Assembly: GCA_016788205.1 (NCBI GenBank)
Contig: JAEUTA010000007.1
Coordinates: 99,327 to 163,326 of the forward strand
Source of the DNA: Flavobacteriales bacterium
GTDB taxonomy: Bacteria > Bacteroidota > Bacteroidia > Flavobacteriales_F > PHOS-HE28
Reading direction: 5' to 3'
DNA: 64,000 nt
Below the pieces are notes generated by a model. That model saw nothing but the letters and a program-made list of their open reading frames with translations. It did not search any database and was not told the DNA's origin. Below are positions 17,749-25,623 of this stretch, piece after piece; position 1 is the first letter of the stretch; each line of letters opens with the position of its first letter. A program made the position numbers and the translations under genes.

Positions 17749-19329
17749 ATGAACAGACGTCATTTCCTTCGGTCGGCAGGAACCGTTACCATCGGTGGCA
17801 TGGCAGTGCGCGGCCTCAGCGCTCCGTTGCTCGCCCCCCTGAGCCGCAGCGTTGCAGAGGACCGTGTGCTGGTGATCATACAGCTCTATGGTGGCAACGA
17901 TGGCTTGAACACGGTGATCCCCATCAGCTCATACAGCCAGCTGAGCGCGCTGCGATCCCAAGTGATCATCCCACAGTCCTCCGTGCTCCCTCTGAGCGGT
18001 CTCAGTGGCACAGGTCTGCATCCAGCCATGGGAGGTATGCAGCAGCTCTGGAACGATGGTAAGCTATCGATCGTGCAAGGTGTGAGCTACCCAGACCCGA
18101 ACTTCAGTCACTTCCGCGCTGCGGACATCTACGAGACCGGTTCCGATGCGGATCAGATCCTGAGCTCGGGCTGGGCCGGACGCTACCTCAGCTTCGAGTA
18201 TCCCAATTACCCGGTGGGCTACCCCAATACCAACATGACCGACCCGCTCGCCATACGCGTGGATGGTGGTGTGGGTATCGGACTGCAGAACATGGGGGTG
18301 AACATGGGGATGAGCATCAACAACACGAACGACCCGCTCAACCTCACCGGCAACATCTACACCGATCCGGTCACAGCCGATTGCAAGGGCGACAAACTCG
18401 CGATGCTCCGCACCGTTCAACGCCAGACGGATCTGTACGGCAACGTTATCGAGAGCGCGGCGGGAAGCAGTTGTACGCACAGTACCCTATATCCCACTTT
18501 CAGCACCGAAGCCACTCGTTTGGGCAACGCGCTGAAGATCGTATCCCAACTCATCTGTGGTGGGCTCAAGACCAAGATCTACTGGGTCAGCATGGGTGGA
18601 TTCGATACGCATGCATCGCAGGTCGACCCCGGGAATCATGCCACCGGTACACATGCCAATCTGCTGCGTGCGGTGAGCGATAATATCCGTGCCTTCCAGC
18701 ATGACCTGCAGATCATGGGCGTGGAAGACCGCGTGATGGGTATGACCTTCAGCGAATTCGGCCGACGTATCACCAGCAATGCCTCCTACGGCACCGACCA
18801 CGGCAGCGCACAACCCATGTTCCTGTTCGGCACCAGTGTTCTGCCGGGGATGCTGGGGACCAACCCCGTGATCCCCACGAACACCACCTCGGCCACCAAT
18901 CTGGCCATGCAGTACGACTTCCGCAGTGTCTACGCCAGTGTGCTGCGGGACTGGTTCTGCCTGGAGCAGCATGATATCGATACCGTTCTGCTGAACACTT
19001 ACCAGCCCTTGAACGTGATCAACAACGCAGGCTGCATCAGTACGGACATCCGTGAGGCGAACCAGAACGCGGGTGTGGAATTGCTCAATGCCTATCCGAA
19101 CCCTTTCGTGGAACGCACCACGTTGGAGTACACCACGCTCGGAGGGCCCACCATGCTGCAAGTGTTCAACGAACAAGGGCAGATCGTGCGCACCTTGTTC
19201 AACAAGGTGATGGCTCCGGGAACCTACAAGGCCGACCTCGATCTCGGAGATATGCAGACGGGTATCTACTATGCACGTCTGCAGAACGGGACCAACCAAC
19301 AGGTGCGAAACCTGCTGAAGGTGCGCTGA
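17749..19329 (+). CDS. DUF1501 protein with T9SS sorting domain, copy 1
   Basis: A 526-residue protein. The N-terminus MNRRHFLRSAGTVTIGG carries a twin-arginine-like RR motif and small hydrophobic core. The DUF1501 body contains VLVIIQLYGGNDGLNTVIP, GLHPAMGG, YPDPNFSHFRAADIYETG, WVSMGGFDTHASQ and MTFSEFGRRITSNASYGTDHG, which places metal-binding His/Asp in an alkaline-phosphatase-like fold. The last 80 residues (LLNAYPNPFVERTTLEY to RNLLKVR) are a T9SS type A sorting domain, so the mature protein is surface-attached or secreted. Substrate unknown. Followed by 222 bp without a gene. Confidence 0.9.
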   Translation: MNRRHFLRSAGTVTIGGMAVRGLSAPLLAPLSRSVAEDRVLVIIQLYGGNDGLNTVIPISSYSQLSALRSQVIIPQSSVLPLSGLSGTGLHPAMGGMQQLWNDGKLSIVQGVSYPDPNFSHFRAADIYETGSDADQILSSGWAGRYLSFEYPNYPVGYPNTNMTDPLAIRVDGGVGIGLQNMGVNMGMSINNTNDPLNLTGNIYTDPVTADCKGDKLAMLRTVQRQTDLYGNVIESAAGSSCTHSTLYPTFSTEATRLGNALKIVSQLICGGLKTKIYWVSMGGFDTHASQVDPGNHATGTHANLLRAVSDNIRAFQHDLQIMGVEDRVMGMTFSEFGRRITSNASYGTDHGSAQPMFLFGTSVLPGMLGTNPVIPTNTTSATNLAMQYDFRSVYASVLRDWFCLEQHDIDTVLLNTYQPLNVINNAGCISTDIREANQNAGVELLNAYPNPFVERTTLEYTTLGGPTMLQVFNEQGQIVRTLFNKVMAPGTYKADLDLGDMQTGIYYARLQNGTNQQVRNLLKVR

Positions 19330-19551
19330 ACCTACCCTCTTCCATGCTCCGATCCCGGCCCCGAAGGCCGGGATCGTTCGTTGAAGCCTTGGGAAATGGG
19401 CCGGATACGAGCGCCTGTGCACCTCCTCGTAGGCAATGAATTGAACTTCGTCGTCGTTCCAACGTCACACCGTCTACATGTTGATCACTTTGACCGTCCA
19501 TCCGCGTAGCACCACCTGAGCCTTCCTAGTTTTCGGAACCGAGCCATCACC

Positions 19552-21204
19552 ATGCCCATCACCCCATACACCGGCCCCTTTGAAAGAGCGGAGCTCCAAC
19601 ACCTCTTGCGGCGTAGCTTGTTCGGTTGTACCGTAGCCGATCGCGCACACTTCGCAGGCATGAGCCTTACCGCCGTGGTGGACGAATTGCTCAGCTTCAC
19701 CAACGATAGTGTACCTCCGGTACGCACCTACACCGACGAGAACGGCAACCCCGATGGTATCGACCCGGCGGTGCCCTTCGGCCAGACCTGGGTGAGCACG
19801 CCCATCGTTCCAACGAATGATACCGACATCATCGAACTACGGCTGCGCAGTTGGGCAGCTTGGTGGATGGGGCAGATGGTGGATCAGCAACGGAACCTGC
19901 GCGAAAAACTCACGCTCTTCTGGCACAACCACATGCCCACGCAAACGGCCGTCGTTTACCAGAGCGAGATGCAGTACAGCATGAACCAGTTGTTGCGCAC
20001 GCAATGCAAAGGCAACTTCAGGCAGTTGATCCACGATGTGACACTGGAACCTGCGATGTTGTATTACCTGAACGGCTACTTGAACATCGCCAGTGCTCCG
20101 GACGAGAACTACGGAAGGGAGTTGCTGGAGCTTTTCACACTGGGCCAGGGAAGCGGTTACACGGAGGAAGATGTGCAAGCGGCGGCGCGTGTTCTGACCG
20201 GATGGACCTTCAGGCAGGAGGATGAGAACGATCAGCCGATCCTCCCGCAGAGCTACTTCTACGCTCCCAACCACACCACGACGGACAAGCAATTCAGTGG
20301 CTTCTTCAACAACACGGTTATCCAGGGACAGAGCGGAGCGAACGCGGGCGAGACCGAACTGAACGTGTTGCTGGATATGATCCTCGCTACGGAAGAATGC
20401 CCGCGCTTCATCTGTCGCGAGCTCTACCGCTTCTTCGTACATGGTGAGATCAGCGAGCAGGCCGAAGCAGACGTGATCGTGCCGCTAGCCGAACTCTTCC
20501 ACGACAACGTTGACGCGCCTGACCAGATCGCGATCGTCATGCGCGCACTGCTCACGAGCGATCACTTCTTCAGCCCCATCATCCGTGGCTGCATGGTGAA
20601 GAGCCCCGTGGACCTGGTCGTTGGCGACTATCGTCTCTTCGGATTCCCCACCCCGAACCAAGCGTTGCCCGAAGCGCGACACATCGTGAACCTGGAGCAA
20701 TACTGGCTCGTGGCGTACGCCGGACAGAATCTGCTGGAACCACCGAACGTAGCAGGCTGGCCAGCCTATTATCTCTATCCCAGTTACGACGAACTCTGGC
20801 TGGACACCGCTACTTATCCGCAGCGGAACAATTCCCTGCTCGCCGTGGTCTATGGTTCCGTGGAAACGCCCAACAACACCGTCCTGCCGGACAATGCGAA
20901 CCTGGAGTTCAGGGTGGATATCGTCGCTTTCGCAGAGCAGCTCAGCGATCCAGCCGACCCTAACGTCTTGATCCAGGATCTGGTGGACCTGTTCTATGTG
21001 AACACTATCTCGGCCACGGTCAAGCAGCAACTGAAACAGCAATACCTGCTCTTCGGCCAGTTGAGCGACATCTATTGGACCGAGGCTTACGAACTCTACA
21101 TCAGCGATCCGAACACCACGAACATGACGGCACAACTCGTACCAGAGATCCTGCGTTGGCTGATCGGAGATATACAGAAGGCCGCTGAACGTCACATCTT
21201 CTGA
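19552..21204 (+). CDS. DUF1800 family protein, copy 2
   Basis: A 550-residue paralogue of the copy at 16079 with the same landmarks: HLLRRSLFGCTVADR, LFWHNHMPTQ, LEPAMLYYLNGYLNIASAPDENYGRELLELFTLGQG, VLTGWTFRQ and LEPPNVAGWPAYY. Conservation is strong in these blocks and weak in the C-terminal third (about residues 400-480), where the two copies differ in sequence and in the spacing of loops, so the duplication is not recent. It lies 11 bp upstream of its DUF1501 partner, the same spacing as in copy 1. Confidence 0.9.
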   Translation: MPITPYTGPFERAELQHLLRRSLFGCTVADRAHFAGMSLTAVVDELLSFTNDSVPPVRTYTDENGNPDGIDPAVPFGQTWVSTPIVPTNDTDIIELRLRSWAAWWMGQMVDQQRNLREKLTLFWHNHMPTQTAVVYQSEMQYSMNQLLRTQCKGNFRQLIHDVTLEPAMLYYLNGYLNIASAPDENYGRELLELFTLGQGSGYTEEDVQAAARVLTGWTFRQEDENDQPILPQSYFYAPNHTTTDKQFSGFFNNTVIQGQSGANAGETELNVLLDMILATEECPRFICRELYRFFVHGEISEQAEADVIVPLAELFHDNVDAPDQIAIVMRALLTSDHFFSPIIRGCMVKSPVDLVVGDYRLFGFPTPNQALPEARHIVNLEQYWLVAYAGQNLLEPPNVAGWPAYYLYPSYDELWLDTATYPQRNNSLLAVVYGSVETPNNTVLPDNANLEFRVDIVAFAEQLSDPADPNVLIQDLVDLFYVNTISATVKQQLKQQYLLFGQLSDIYWTEAYELYISDPNTTNMTAQLVPEILRWLIGDIQKAAERHIF

Positions 21205-21215
21205 CCCACACCACC

Positions 21216-22793
21216 ATGCGCCGCCGCTCCTTCCTCCGCTCCGCCTCGGCCGCCACCCTTGGTGGTTTCGCCGTTCGTGGTTTCAGCAACCCGATGCTCG
21301 CTCCGCTGCTGAGCGATGTGGCTGAAGACCGCGTGCTGGTCATCATTCAACTCTACGGTGGCAACGATGGCCTGAATACCGTGATCCCCCTCGATCAGTA
21401 CGGAGTACTCTCGACCGTACGGTCCAACGTGCTGATCCCCGAAAGTGCCGTGCTCGACCTACCCGGACTTTCCGCCACAGGCCTGCATCCCGTCATGGGC
21501 GGCATGCGCGAACTGTGGCAGAACGGCAAGCTCAGCATCATCCAAGGGGTGGGCTATCCTAATCCTGACTTCTCACATTTCCGCAGCACCGACATCTGGG
21601 AGACCGGCGCGAACAGCGACCAACTGCTCGCCAGTGGATGGACCGGCCGATACCTGCACAACGAATATCCCAACTTCCCGAACGGCTACCCGAACGCCAC
21701 GATGCCCGATCCGTTGGCGATCCGCATCGGTGGGCCTATCAGCATCGGCCTGCAGCATCAAGGTGTGGCCATGGGCGCTTCCATCTATAACACGGAGGAT
21801 TCGCTCAACCTGACCGGCAACCTATTCAATGATCCCGTGACCGCGGATTGCATGGGCTCGAAGCTCGATTTCGTGCGCACCGTGCAACGCCAGGCCGATC
21901 TCTACGGCGATGTGATCGAGGCGGCGGCACAACCGGGCTGCAACATGAGCACCCTTTATCCCACCGGCAACGAGCCCGGTGCAGAGCTAGCGAACGCGTT
22001 GAAGATCGTGGCACAATTGATCTGCGGCGGTTTGAGAACACGGATCTACTGGGTGGGTATCGATGGCTTCGATACCCATGCCCAACAAGTGGTCGCAGGC
22101 AACACGACGACCGGCGCACATGCCGATCTCCTGAAGGGACTATCGGACAGTGTACACGCTTTCCAGAACGACCTTGAGCTGCTCGGCTTGGACCAGCGCG
22201 TGATCGGCATGACCTTCTCCGAGTTCGGGCGTAGGATCAAGAGCAACGCTTCACGTGGCACCGATCACGGAACGGCGGCTCCGCTCTTCCTCTTCGGCAC
22301 CAATGTGCTTCCAGGCATGCTTGGCGAGAACCCCGACATCCCGGCTAACACCACCTACGACACGAACCTGCCCATGCAATACGATTTCCGCAGCTTGTAT
22401 GCGAGCGTGCTGAAGGATTGGTTCTGCCTCGACCAGGATGCGGTGGACACCGTTCTGCTCGATACGTATCAAACCCTTTCCCTCCTAGACCCCAGCGGTT
22501 GCATGGATACGAGCGTCCGTGATGCCAACCAGACCGCTGGAATATCCATGCTCGATGTGTTCCCGAACCCATTCACAGCTGTGATCAACTTACGCTTCGA
22601 TGCGAGCGGTGATCGGACGCTCGTTCAGGTCTACGGAGAGAATGGGCAGGTGGTGCGCACGATATTCAACGGTCCGCTGGCGCGTGGCGAACACCGCCTG
22701 CAGGTGGACCTCTCGGATCTTCCGTCGGGTGCATACTACTGCCGCGTGCAGAACGGCATGCAGCAGCAAGTGAAAGCCGTGATCAAAATGTGA
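21216..22793 (+). CDS. DUF1501 protein with T9SS sorting domain, copy 2
   Basis: A 525-residue paralogue of the copy at 17749. It has a Tat-like start (MRRRSFLRSASAATLGG), VLVIIQLYGGNDGLNTVIP, the HFRSTDIWETG block, WVGIDGFDTHAQQ and MTFSEFGRRIKSNASRGTDHG. The C-terminal 80 residues (MLDVFPNPFTAVINLRF to VKAVIKM) form a T9SS type A sorting domain. The export signal plus T9SS tail predicts a cell-surface enzyme. Directly after the stop there is a perfect 10-bp hairpin. Confidence 0.9.
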   Translation: MRRRSFLRSASAATLGGFAVRGFSNPMLAPLLSDVAEDRVLVIIQLYGGNDGLNTVIPLDQYGVLSTVRSNVLIPESAVLDLPGLSATGLHPVMGGMRELWQNGKLSIIQGVGYPNPDFSHFRSTDIWETGANSDQLLASGWTGRYLHNEYPNFPNGYPNATMPDPLAIRIGGPISIGLQHQGVAMGASIYNTEDSLNLTGNLFNDPVTADCMGSKLDFVRTVQRQADLYGDVIEAAAQPGCNMSTLYPTGNEPGAELANALKIVAQLICGGLRTRIYWVGIDGFDTHAQQVVAGNTTTGAHADLLKGLSDSVHAFQNDLELLGLDQRVIGMTFSEFGRRIKSNASRGTDHGTAAPLFLFGTNVLPGMLGENPDIPANTTYDTNLPMQYDFRSLYASVLKDWFCLDQDAVDTVLLDTYQTLSLLDPSGCMDTSVRDANQTAGISMLDVFPNPFTAVINLRFDASGDRTLVQVYGENGQVVRTIFNGPLARGEHRLQVDLSDLPSGAYYCRVQNGMQQQVKAVIKM

Positions 22794-22796
22794 TCG

Positions 22797-22822
22797 CCTC
22801 GCGTGCGCGTATGCACGCGAGG
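22797..22822 (+). terminator. hairpin after DUF1501 copy 2
   Basis: A perfect 10-bp stem, CCTCGCGTGC / GCACGCGAGG, with a 6-nt loop, starts 3 nt after the stop codon. There is no U-tract, so intrinsic termination is not certain. Confidence 0.5.
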
Positions 22823-23035
22823 GCACGTACACGCCCATGCGCAAGCCTGCACCTGCGTTCACTTGATGCGAACAGCCGTGCAGAAAATTATTTTGCCCCA
22901 GCGAGCAACCATCGCGCAACGCGTGCCGTCTTGACCATCGAAATGCGGAAGCTGTACACGATAACAAGCGATCAGCGCAACCTCTTCGAGAGGAACGGGC
23001 GACCTTGAACGGAGTGACCAACATCACCCACCGAG

Positions 23036-23294
23036 GAAGCCCCGACCACAAGCCGGGGCTTCGCATTTCAGGACATGATAACAGAAAAGGTCGATCATGA
23101 TCGACCCCAACAGACGAGCATGAAGAACAACGACAGCATCGAGCGACGGACAGCATTACGCATGCGGGAGCATGCGATACTGCCCTCAAGCTTCCAGGGT
23201 TTCGATGAGAAACCCTGCCCAATACGGAACCGGATACGGTAACGAGCTGCACACGCAACTCCGTTCACGAACCCGGTCCGCAACGACCGGGTTC
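23036..23294. repeat. cluster of perfect hairpins upstream of the tRNA-like array
   Basis: Five separate inverted repeats in 260 bp of non-coding DNA: GAAGCCCCG / CGGGGCTTC (23036-23062), the 18-bp palindrome GGTCGATCATGATCGACC (23089-23106), CGCATGC / GCATGCG (23159-23176), CAGGGTTTC / GAAACCCTG (23195-23217) and GAACCCGGTC / GACCGGGTTC (23269-23294, followed by GCTGTTTT and so terminator-like). Their sequences are unrelated to one another. Confidence 0.75.
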
Positions 23295-23325
23295 GCTGTT
23301 TTACAGCGGTCCCGCGATACGCGAA

Positions 23326-23390
23326 GGGGATCCCTGCAATAGGCTGAACTACGATCCGGAACAACACCGGACCGTAGCGCAGGGATCCCC
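23326..23390 (+). ncRNA. large hairpin just upstream of the first tRNA-like gene
   Basis: Outer 12-bp perfect stem GGGGATCCCTGC / GCAGGGATCCCC, an asymmetric internal loop, then CTACG / CGTAG and TCCGG / CCGGA stems closed by a 7-nt loop. It ends 12 nt before the Leu-like tRNA. It could be a leader, a processing signal or an independent small RNA; the sequence does not decide. Confidence 0.6.
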
Positions 23391-23402
23391 GATCATCGAT
23401 AA

Positions 23403-23475
23403 GCCAGGTTGGTGAAATGGCAGACACGCCTCGCTCAGAACGAGGATGCTGGGGGTTCGACTCCCTCACTGGGCA
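23403..23475 (+). tRNA. tRNA-Leu(CAG)-like, lacking the long variable arm
   Basis: Cloverleaf parts: acceptor GCCAGGT with ACTGGGC (one A-G mismatch and one G-U), a Leu-type D-arm (GTG...CAC with AAATGGCAGA), anticodon arm CCTCG-CTCAGAA-CGAGG (anticodon CAG, U33 and A37 present), a 5-nt variable loop ATGCT, T-arm GGGGG-TTCGACT-CCCTC, discriminator A. Bacterial leucine tRNAs are class II with a long variable arm; here that arm is absent. No CCA is encoded. It may be a non-translating tRNA mimic or a decayed gene. Confidence 0.65.
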
Positions 23476-23635
23476 CGAAGACGTTCTTTACATACTGTGC
23501 TTTCAGCACAAAAGACCTTGCTCGAAAGGGCAAGCACGAGGAGAGGCCGAATGTGTCGGACCAGATGCGGGTTTCAACGCCCCATGGTGCCGTAGCGCTT
23601 CGCTCGCGGTATGCCGCCGCACAGGAGTTCTGTTC

Positions 23636-23712
23636 CTCACAATTGGAAGTCGCAGGTTCGAATCCTGCCGTGGTCACTAGGCCATGTAGCTCAGTTCGGT
23701 TAGAGCACCAAT
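23636..23712 (+). tRNA. circularly permuted tRNA-like element A (possible Val)
   Basis: The 3' half comes first: anticodon-stem strand ATTGG (23642-23646), variable AAGTC, T-arm GCAGG-TTCGAAT-CCTGC (23652-23668), acceptor CGTGGTC, discriminator A (23676). After a 3-nt linker the 5' half follows: acceptor GGCCATG (23680-23686), TA, D-arm GCTC...GAGC (to 23706), A, and anticodon-stem strand CCAAT (23708-23712). Acceptors pair 7 of 7 (two G-U) and the anticodon stem CCAAT/ATTGG 5 of 5. The break falls in or beside the anticodon loop. If the loop is CTCACAA from the 3' half the anticodon would be CAC (Val), with a 4-bp stem. The halves sum to about 74 nt, normal tRNA size. Confidence 0.65.
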
Positions 23713-23716
23713 CCAT

Positions 23717-23796
23717 GGGTCACGGGTTCGAATCCCGTTCTTGACCACTCGTCAAGATAGCTCAGTGGTAGAGCACTGGACTGTTAATCCAGATGG
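23717..23796 (+). tRNA. circularly permuted tRNA-Asn(GTT)-like element B
   Basis: The 3' half comes first: GGGTC, T-arm ACGGG-TTCGAAT-CCCGT (23722-23738), acceptor TCTTGAC (23739-23745), C. After a 4-nt linker the 5' half follows: acceptor GTCAAGA (23751-23757), TA, D-arm GCTC-AGTGGTA-GAGC, A, complete anticodon arm CTGGA-CTGTTAA-TCCAG (23776-23792, anticodon GTT, U33 and A37 present). The acceptor strands pair 7 of 7 with Watson-Crick pairs. The break is in the variable loop. Only four bases separate element A's last stem strand from this element's first. Total about 72 nt. Confidence 0.7.
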
Positions 23797-24164
23797 AATG
23801 GTCGGGTACCATCTCAAAAATGCCCATCCCTGAAAGCGATGTTGGATCCACCGGTCCTGCATGTTGCCCTTGAACGCGCACGACGACCGGCGTCCGTCCT
23901 GCGGATCCCACTCTGCACGGCAGCGGCCATCGAACACCCTTCACCCGAACGCATCGGGACCACTTCACGCATTTCGTGTTGCGGCAATGATGCACAACGG
24001 TGAGCGGTCAACGGTCGGCCAACGCCACGCAACGGGTTCCCCGCCGAACGCGGGTGGTGGATCCTCATCGCTTTCTCTTGAACAATACAAGTGATCCCAT
24101 CACTCATGAAATAACCGGTCAACGGTGCCCACCGGAAGCGGCACCACAACTCACCAACGTTTCG
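23797..24164. other. non-coding stretch between permuted elements and SPFH gene
   Basis: No convincing ORF. A short hairpin ATGGT / ACCAT follows element B near 23799, and GGTGCC / GGCACC pairs near 24124-24146. No clear promoter was seen. It could be the 5' leader of the SPFH gene. Confidence 0.4.
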
Positions 24165-24205
24165 CATGGTACTGCGATGCGCTGGCCAACACCTGATGTA
24201 CCATG
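24165..24205 (+). promoter_or_regulatory. inverted repeat covering the SPFH start codon
   Basis: CATGGTAC at 24165-24172 is perfectly complementary to GTACCATG at 24198-24205, and the right arm contains the ATG at 24203. In the mRNA this would place the start codon in a stem. No Shine-Dalgarno is visible just upstream. Confidence 0.45.
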
Positions 24206-25309
24206 ATGACCATACGTATCCAGGAAGGCAAGGTCGCGCTCGTCTTCCGCAACGGTAACTACCTGCGCGTCCTGAAGCCCGGCTTCCATTTCATCGGCTT
24301 GTTCGATGCCGTGAAGGTCTACGACACCGCGCTGCCCTTCAACGCGCCTGTCACTCTGGAACTGCTCCTGCGCGATGCCGAGCTCGCCGCGATGCTCACC
24401 ATCGTGGAGGTGGGTGACAACCAGCTGGTGCTGAAGTACCGCAACGGCAACTTCCAAGAGGTGCTGAAGCCCGGCCGCTATGCCTTCTTCAACTCCTTGA
24501 TCCAACTCACGTTCATCACGATGGACCTGGGCGATATCGAGATCACGAAGGAGATCGATCGCGACCTGCTGATGAAGCCCGCACTGCTCCCCTACATCCG
24601 GGTGTACAGCGTGGATCCGCACGAACAGGGCATCCTGATGGTGGACGGTGAAGCCAAGGCCTTGCTGCAGCCCGGTGTGTACTTCTATGCGAAGAACAGC
24701 ACCGTGATCCAAGTGCTGAAGGCGGACCTGCGTTTGCTCCAACTGGAAGTGAACGGCCAGGACATCCTCACGAAGGACAAGGCCGCACTGCGCATCAACT
24801 TCAACACGCAGTACCGCGTTACCGACATCCGCAAGGCGCTGTTGGAGACCAAGGACTTCGAGAAGCAGTTGTATGTGACCGTGCAGCTGGCACTGCGCGA
24901 GTTCATCGGTACGAAGACGCTGGACGAGATCCTCGGCAACAAGGAAGAAGTGACGGCCTACGTGGACGCCACCGTGAAGGAGAAGGCCGAGGCCATCGGT
25001 GTGGCGATCAAGTACAACGGTATCAAGGACATCATCCTTCCCGGCGACATGAAGGAGATCATGAACCAGGTGCTGATCGCGCAGAAGAAGGCGGAAGCGA
25101 ACACCATCATGCGCCGCGAGGAAACGGCAAGCACGCGCAGCCTGCTGAACACCGCGAAGCTGATGGAGGACAACGCCATGCTCTTCAAGCTGAAGGAGAT
25201 GGAGTACGTGGAGAAGATCGCCGAAAAGGTGATCACGCTCTCCCTCAACGGTAACGCCAAGGTGCTGGACCAACTGAAGGAGATCTTCTCTCCGGGCAAG
25301 GCGCCTTGA
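24203..25309 (+). CDS. SPFH / slipin-like protein, RtcB-linked
   Basis: 368 residues. There is no transmembrane hairpin at the N-terminus, unlike canonical slipins. Three similar segments open the protein: EGKVALVFRNGNYLRVLKPGFHF, DNQLVLKYRNGNFQEVLKPGRY and EQGILMVDGEAKALLQPGVYFY (about residues 8-30, 71-93 and 142-163). The SPFH core follows, with KAALRINFNTQYRVTDI and QLYVTVQLALREFIGTKTLDEIL, then a charged coiled-coil (about 285-345) ending near GKAP. SPFH proteins oligomerise into rings at membranes. From memory, slipin-type genes recur beside RNA ligase RtcB in bacterial RNA-repair loci. Here tRNA-like elements flank it on both sides, and all are on the same strand. A start at the second ATG (24206) is possible. 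Confidence 0.85.
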   Translation: MMTIRIQEGKVALVFRNGNYLRVLKPGFHFIGLFDAVKVYDTALPFNAPVTLELLLRDAELAAMLTIVEVGDNQLVLKYRNGNFQEVLKPGRYAFFNSLIQLTFITMDLGDIEITKEIDRDLLMKPALLPYIRVYSVDPHEQGILMVDGEAKALLQPGVYFYAKNSTVIQVLKADLRLLQLEVNGQDILTKDKAALRINFNTQYRVTDIRKALLETKDFEKQLYVTVQLALREFIGTKTLDEILGNKEEVTAYVDATVKEKAEAIGVAIKYNGIKDIILPGDMKEIMNQVLIAQKKAEANTIMRREETASTRSLLNTAKLMEDNAMLFKLKEMEYVEKIAEKVITLSLNGNAKVLDQLKEIFSPGKAP

Positions 25310-25341
25310 GTCTTCGGCTCCGCTCGGACTGACAAGGCGCC
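25300..25341 (+). terminator. hairpin overlapping the SPFH stop codon
   Basis: GGCGCCTTG (25300-25308) pairs perfectly with CAAGGCGCC (25333-25341), with an inner AGTC/GACT pairing. The left arm includes the last sense codons. No U-tract, so it may instead mark a processing point before the downstream tRNA-like array. Confidence 0.45.
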
Positions 25342-25370
25342 GATAGATCGAGTTGAATGAACGGTGAATG

Positions 25371-25402
25371 GTGATGTGCGGACGGACGCGTTCGCACATC
25401 AC
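25371..25402 (+). repeat. hairpin before the second tRNA-like array
   Basis: A perfect 10-bp stem, GTGATGTGCG / CGCACATCAC, with a 12-nt loop, lies 13 nt upstream of the Arg-like tRNA. Similar perfect hairpins recur between the tRNA-like genes: GCGCTGATC / GATCAGCGC at 25507-25529 and GGGCGA / TCGCCC at 25780-25799. Confidence 0.65.
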
Positions 25403-25415
25403 TGGACACCACCAC

Positions 25416-25490
25416 CCATCAGAAGCTGAAATGGATGCCAGCGCCGCTTTGCGAAGGCGGAGGATGTCGGTTCGAGTCCGGCCTGATGGT
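25416..25490 (+). tRNA. tRNA-like, anticodon GCG (Arg-like)
   Basis: Acceptor CCATCAG / CTGATGG pairs 7 of 7. D-arm GCTG...CAGC, anticodon arm CCGCT-TTGCGAA-GGCGG with U33 and anticodon GCG, variable AGGAT, T-arm GTCGG-TTCGAGT-CCGGC. Odd features: position 1 is C, and anticodon GCG is not the usual bacterial Arg anticodon (ACG, read as inosine). The D-loop is unusual (AAATGGATGC). No CCA encoded. Confidence 0.6.
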
Positions 25491-25545
25491 CAATGGAACG
25501 CTGATAGCGCTGATCCAACTGATCAGCGCAGATCTGGAAATGAAT

Positions 25546-25619
25546 GGAGGGTTCGTCTAGCAGGAACAGGATAGCGCGCTTTCAACGCGTTGACGCGGGT
25601 TCGATCCCCGCACCCTCTG
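25546..25619 (+). tRNA. tRNA-Glu(TTC)
   Basis: Acceptor GGAGGGT / ACCCTCT (one G-U), Glu-type D-arm starting TTCGTCTAGC, anticodon arm GCGCG-CTTTCAA-CGCGT with anticodon TTC, short variable TGAC, T-arm GCGGG-TTCGATC-CCCGC, discriminator G as is usual for Glu. No CCA encoded. The cloverleaf is intact, so it could be translationally active. Confidence 0.82.
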
Positions 25620-25623
25620 CAAT

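Noticed and set aside
23680..23747. Linear tRNA formed by the D-arm at 23685 and the T-arm at 23722
   Set aside because: The acceptor has two mismatches, an extra base lies beside the T-stem, and the anticodon arm is about 8 nt too short. The permuted pairing fits better for both halves.
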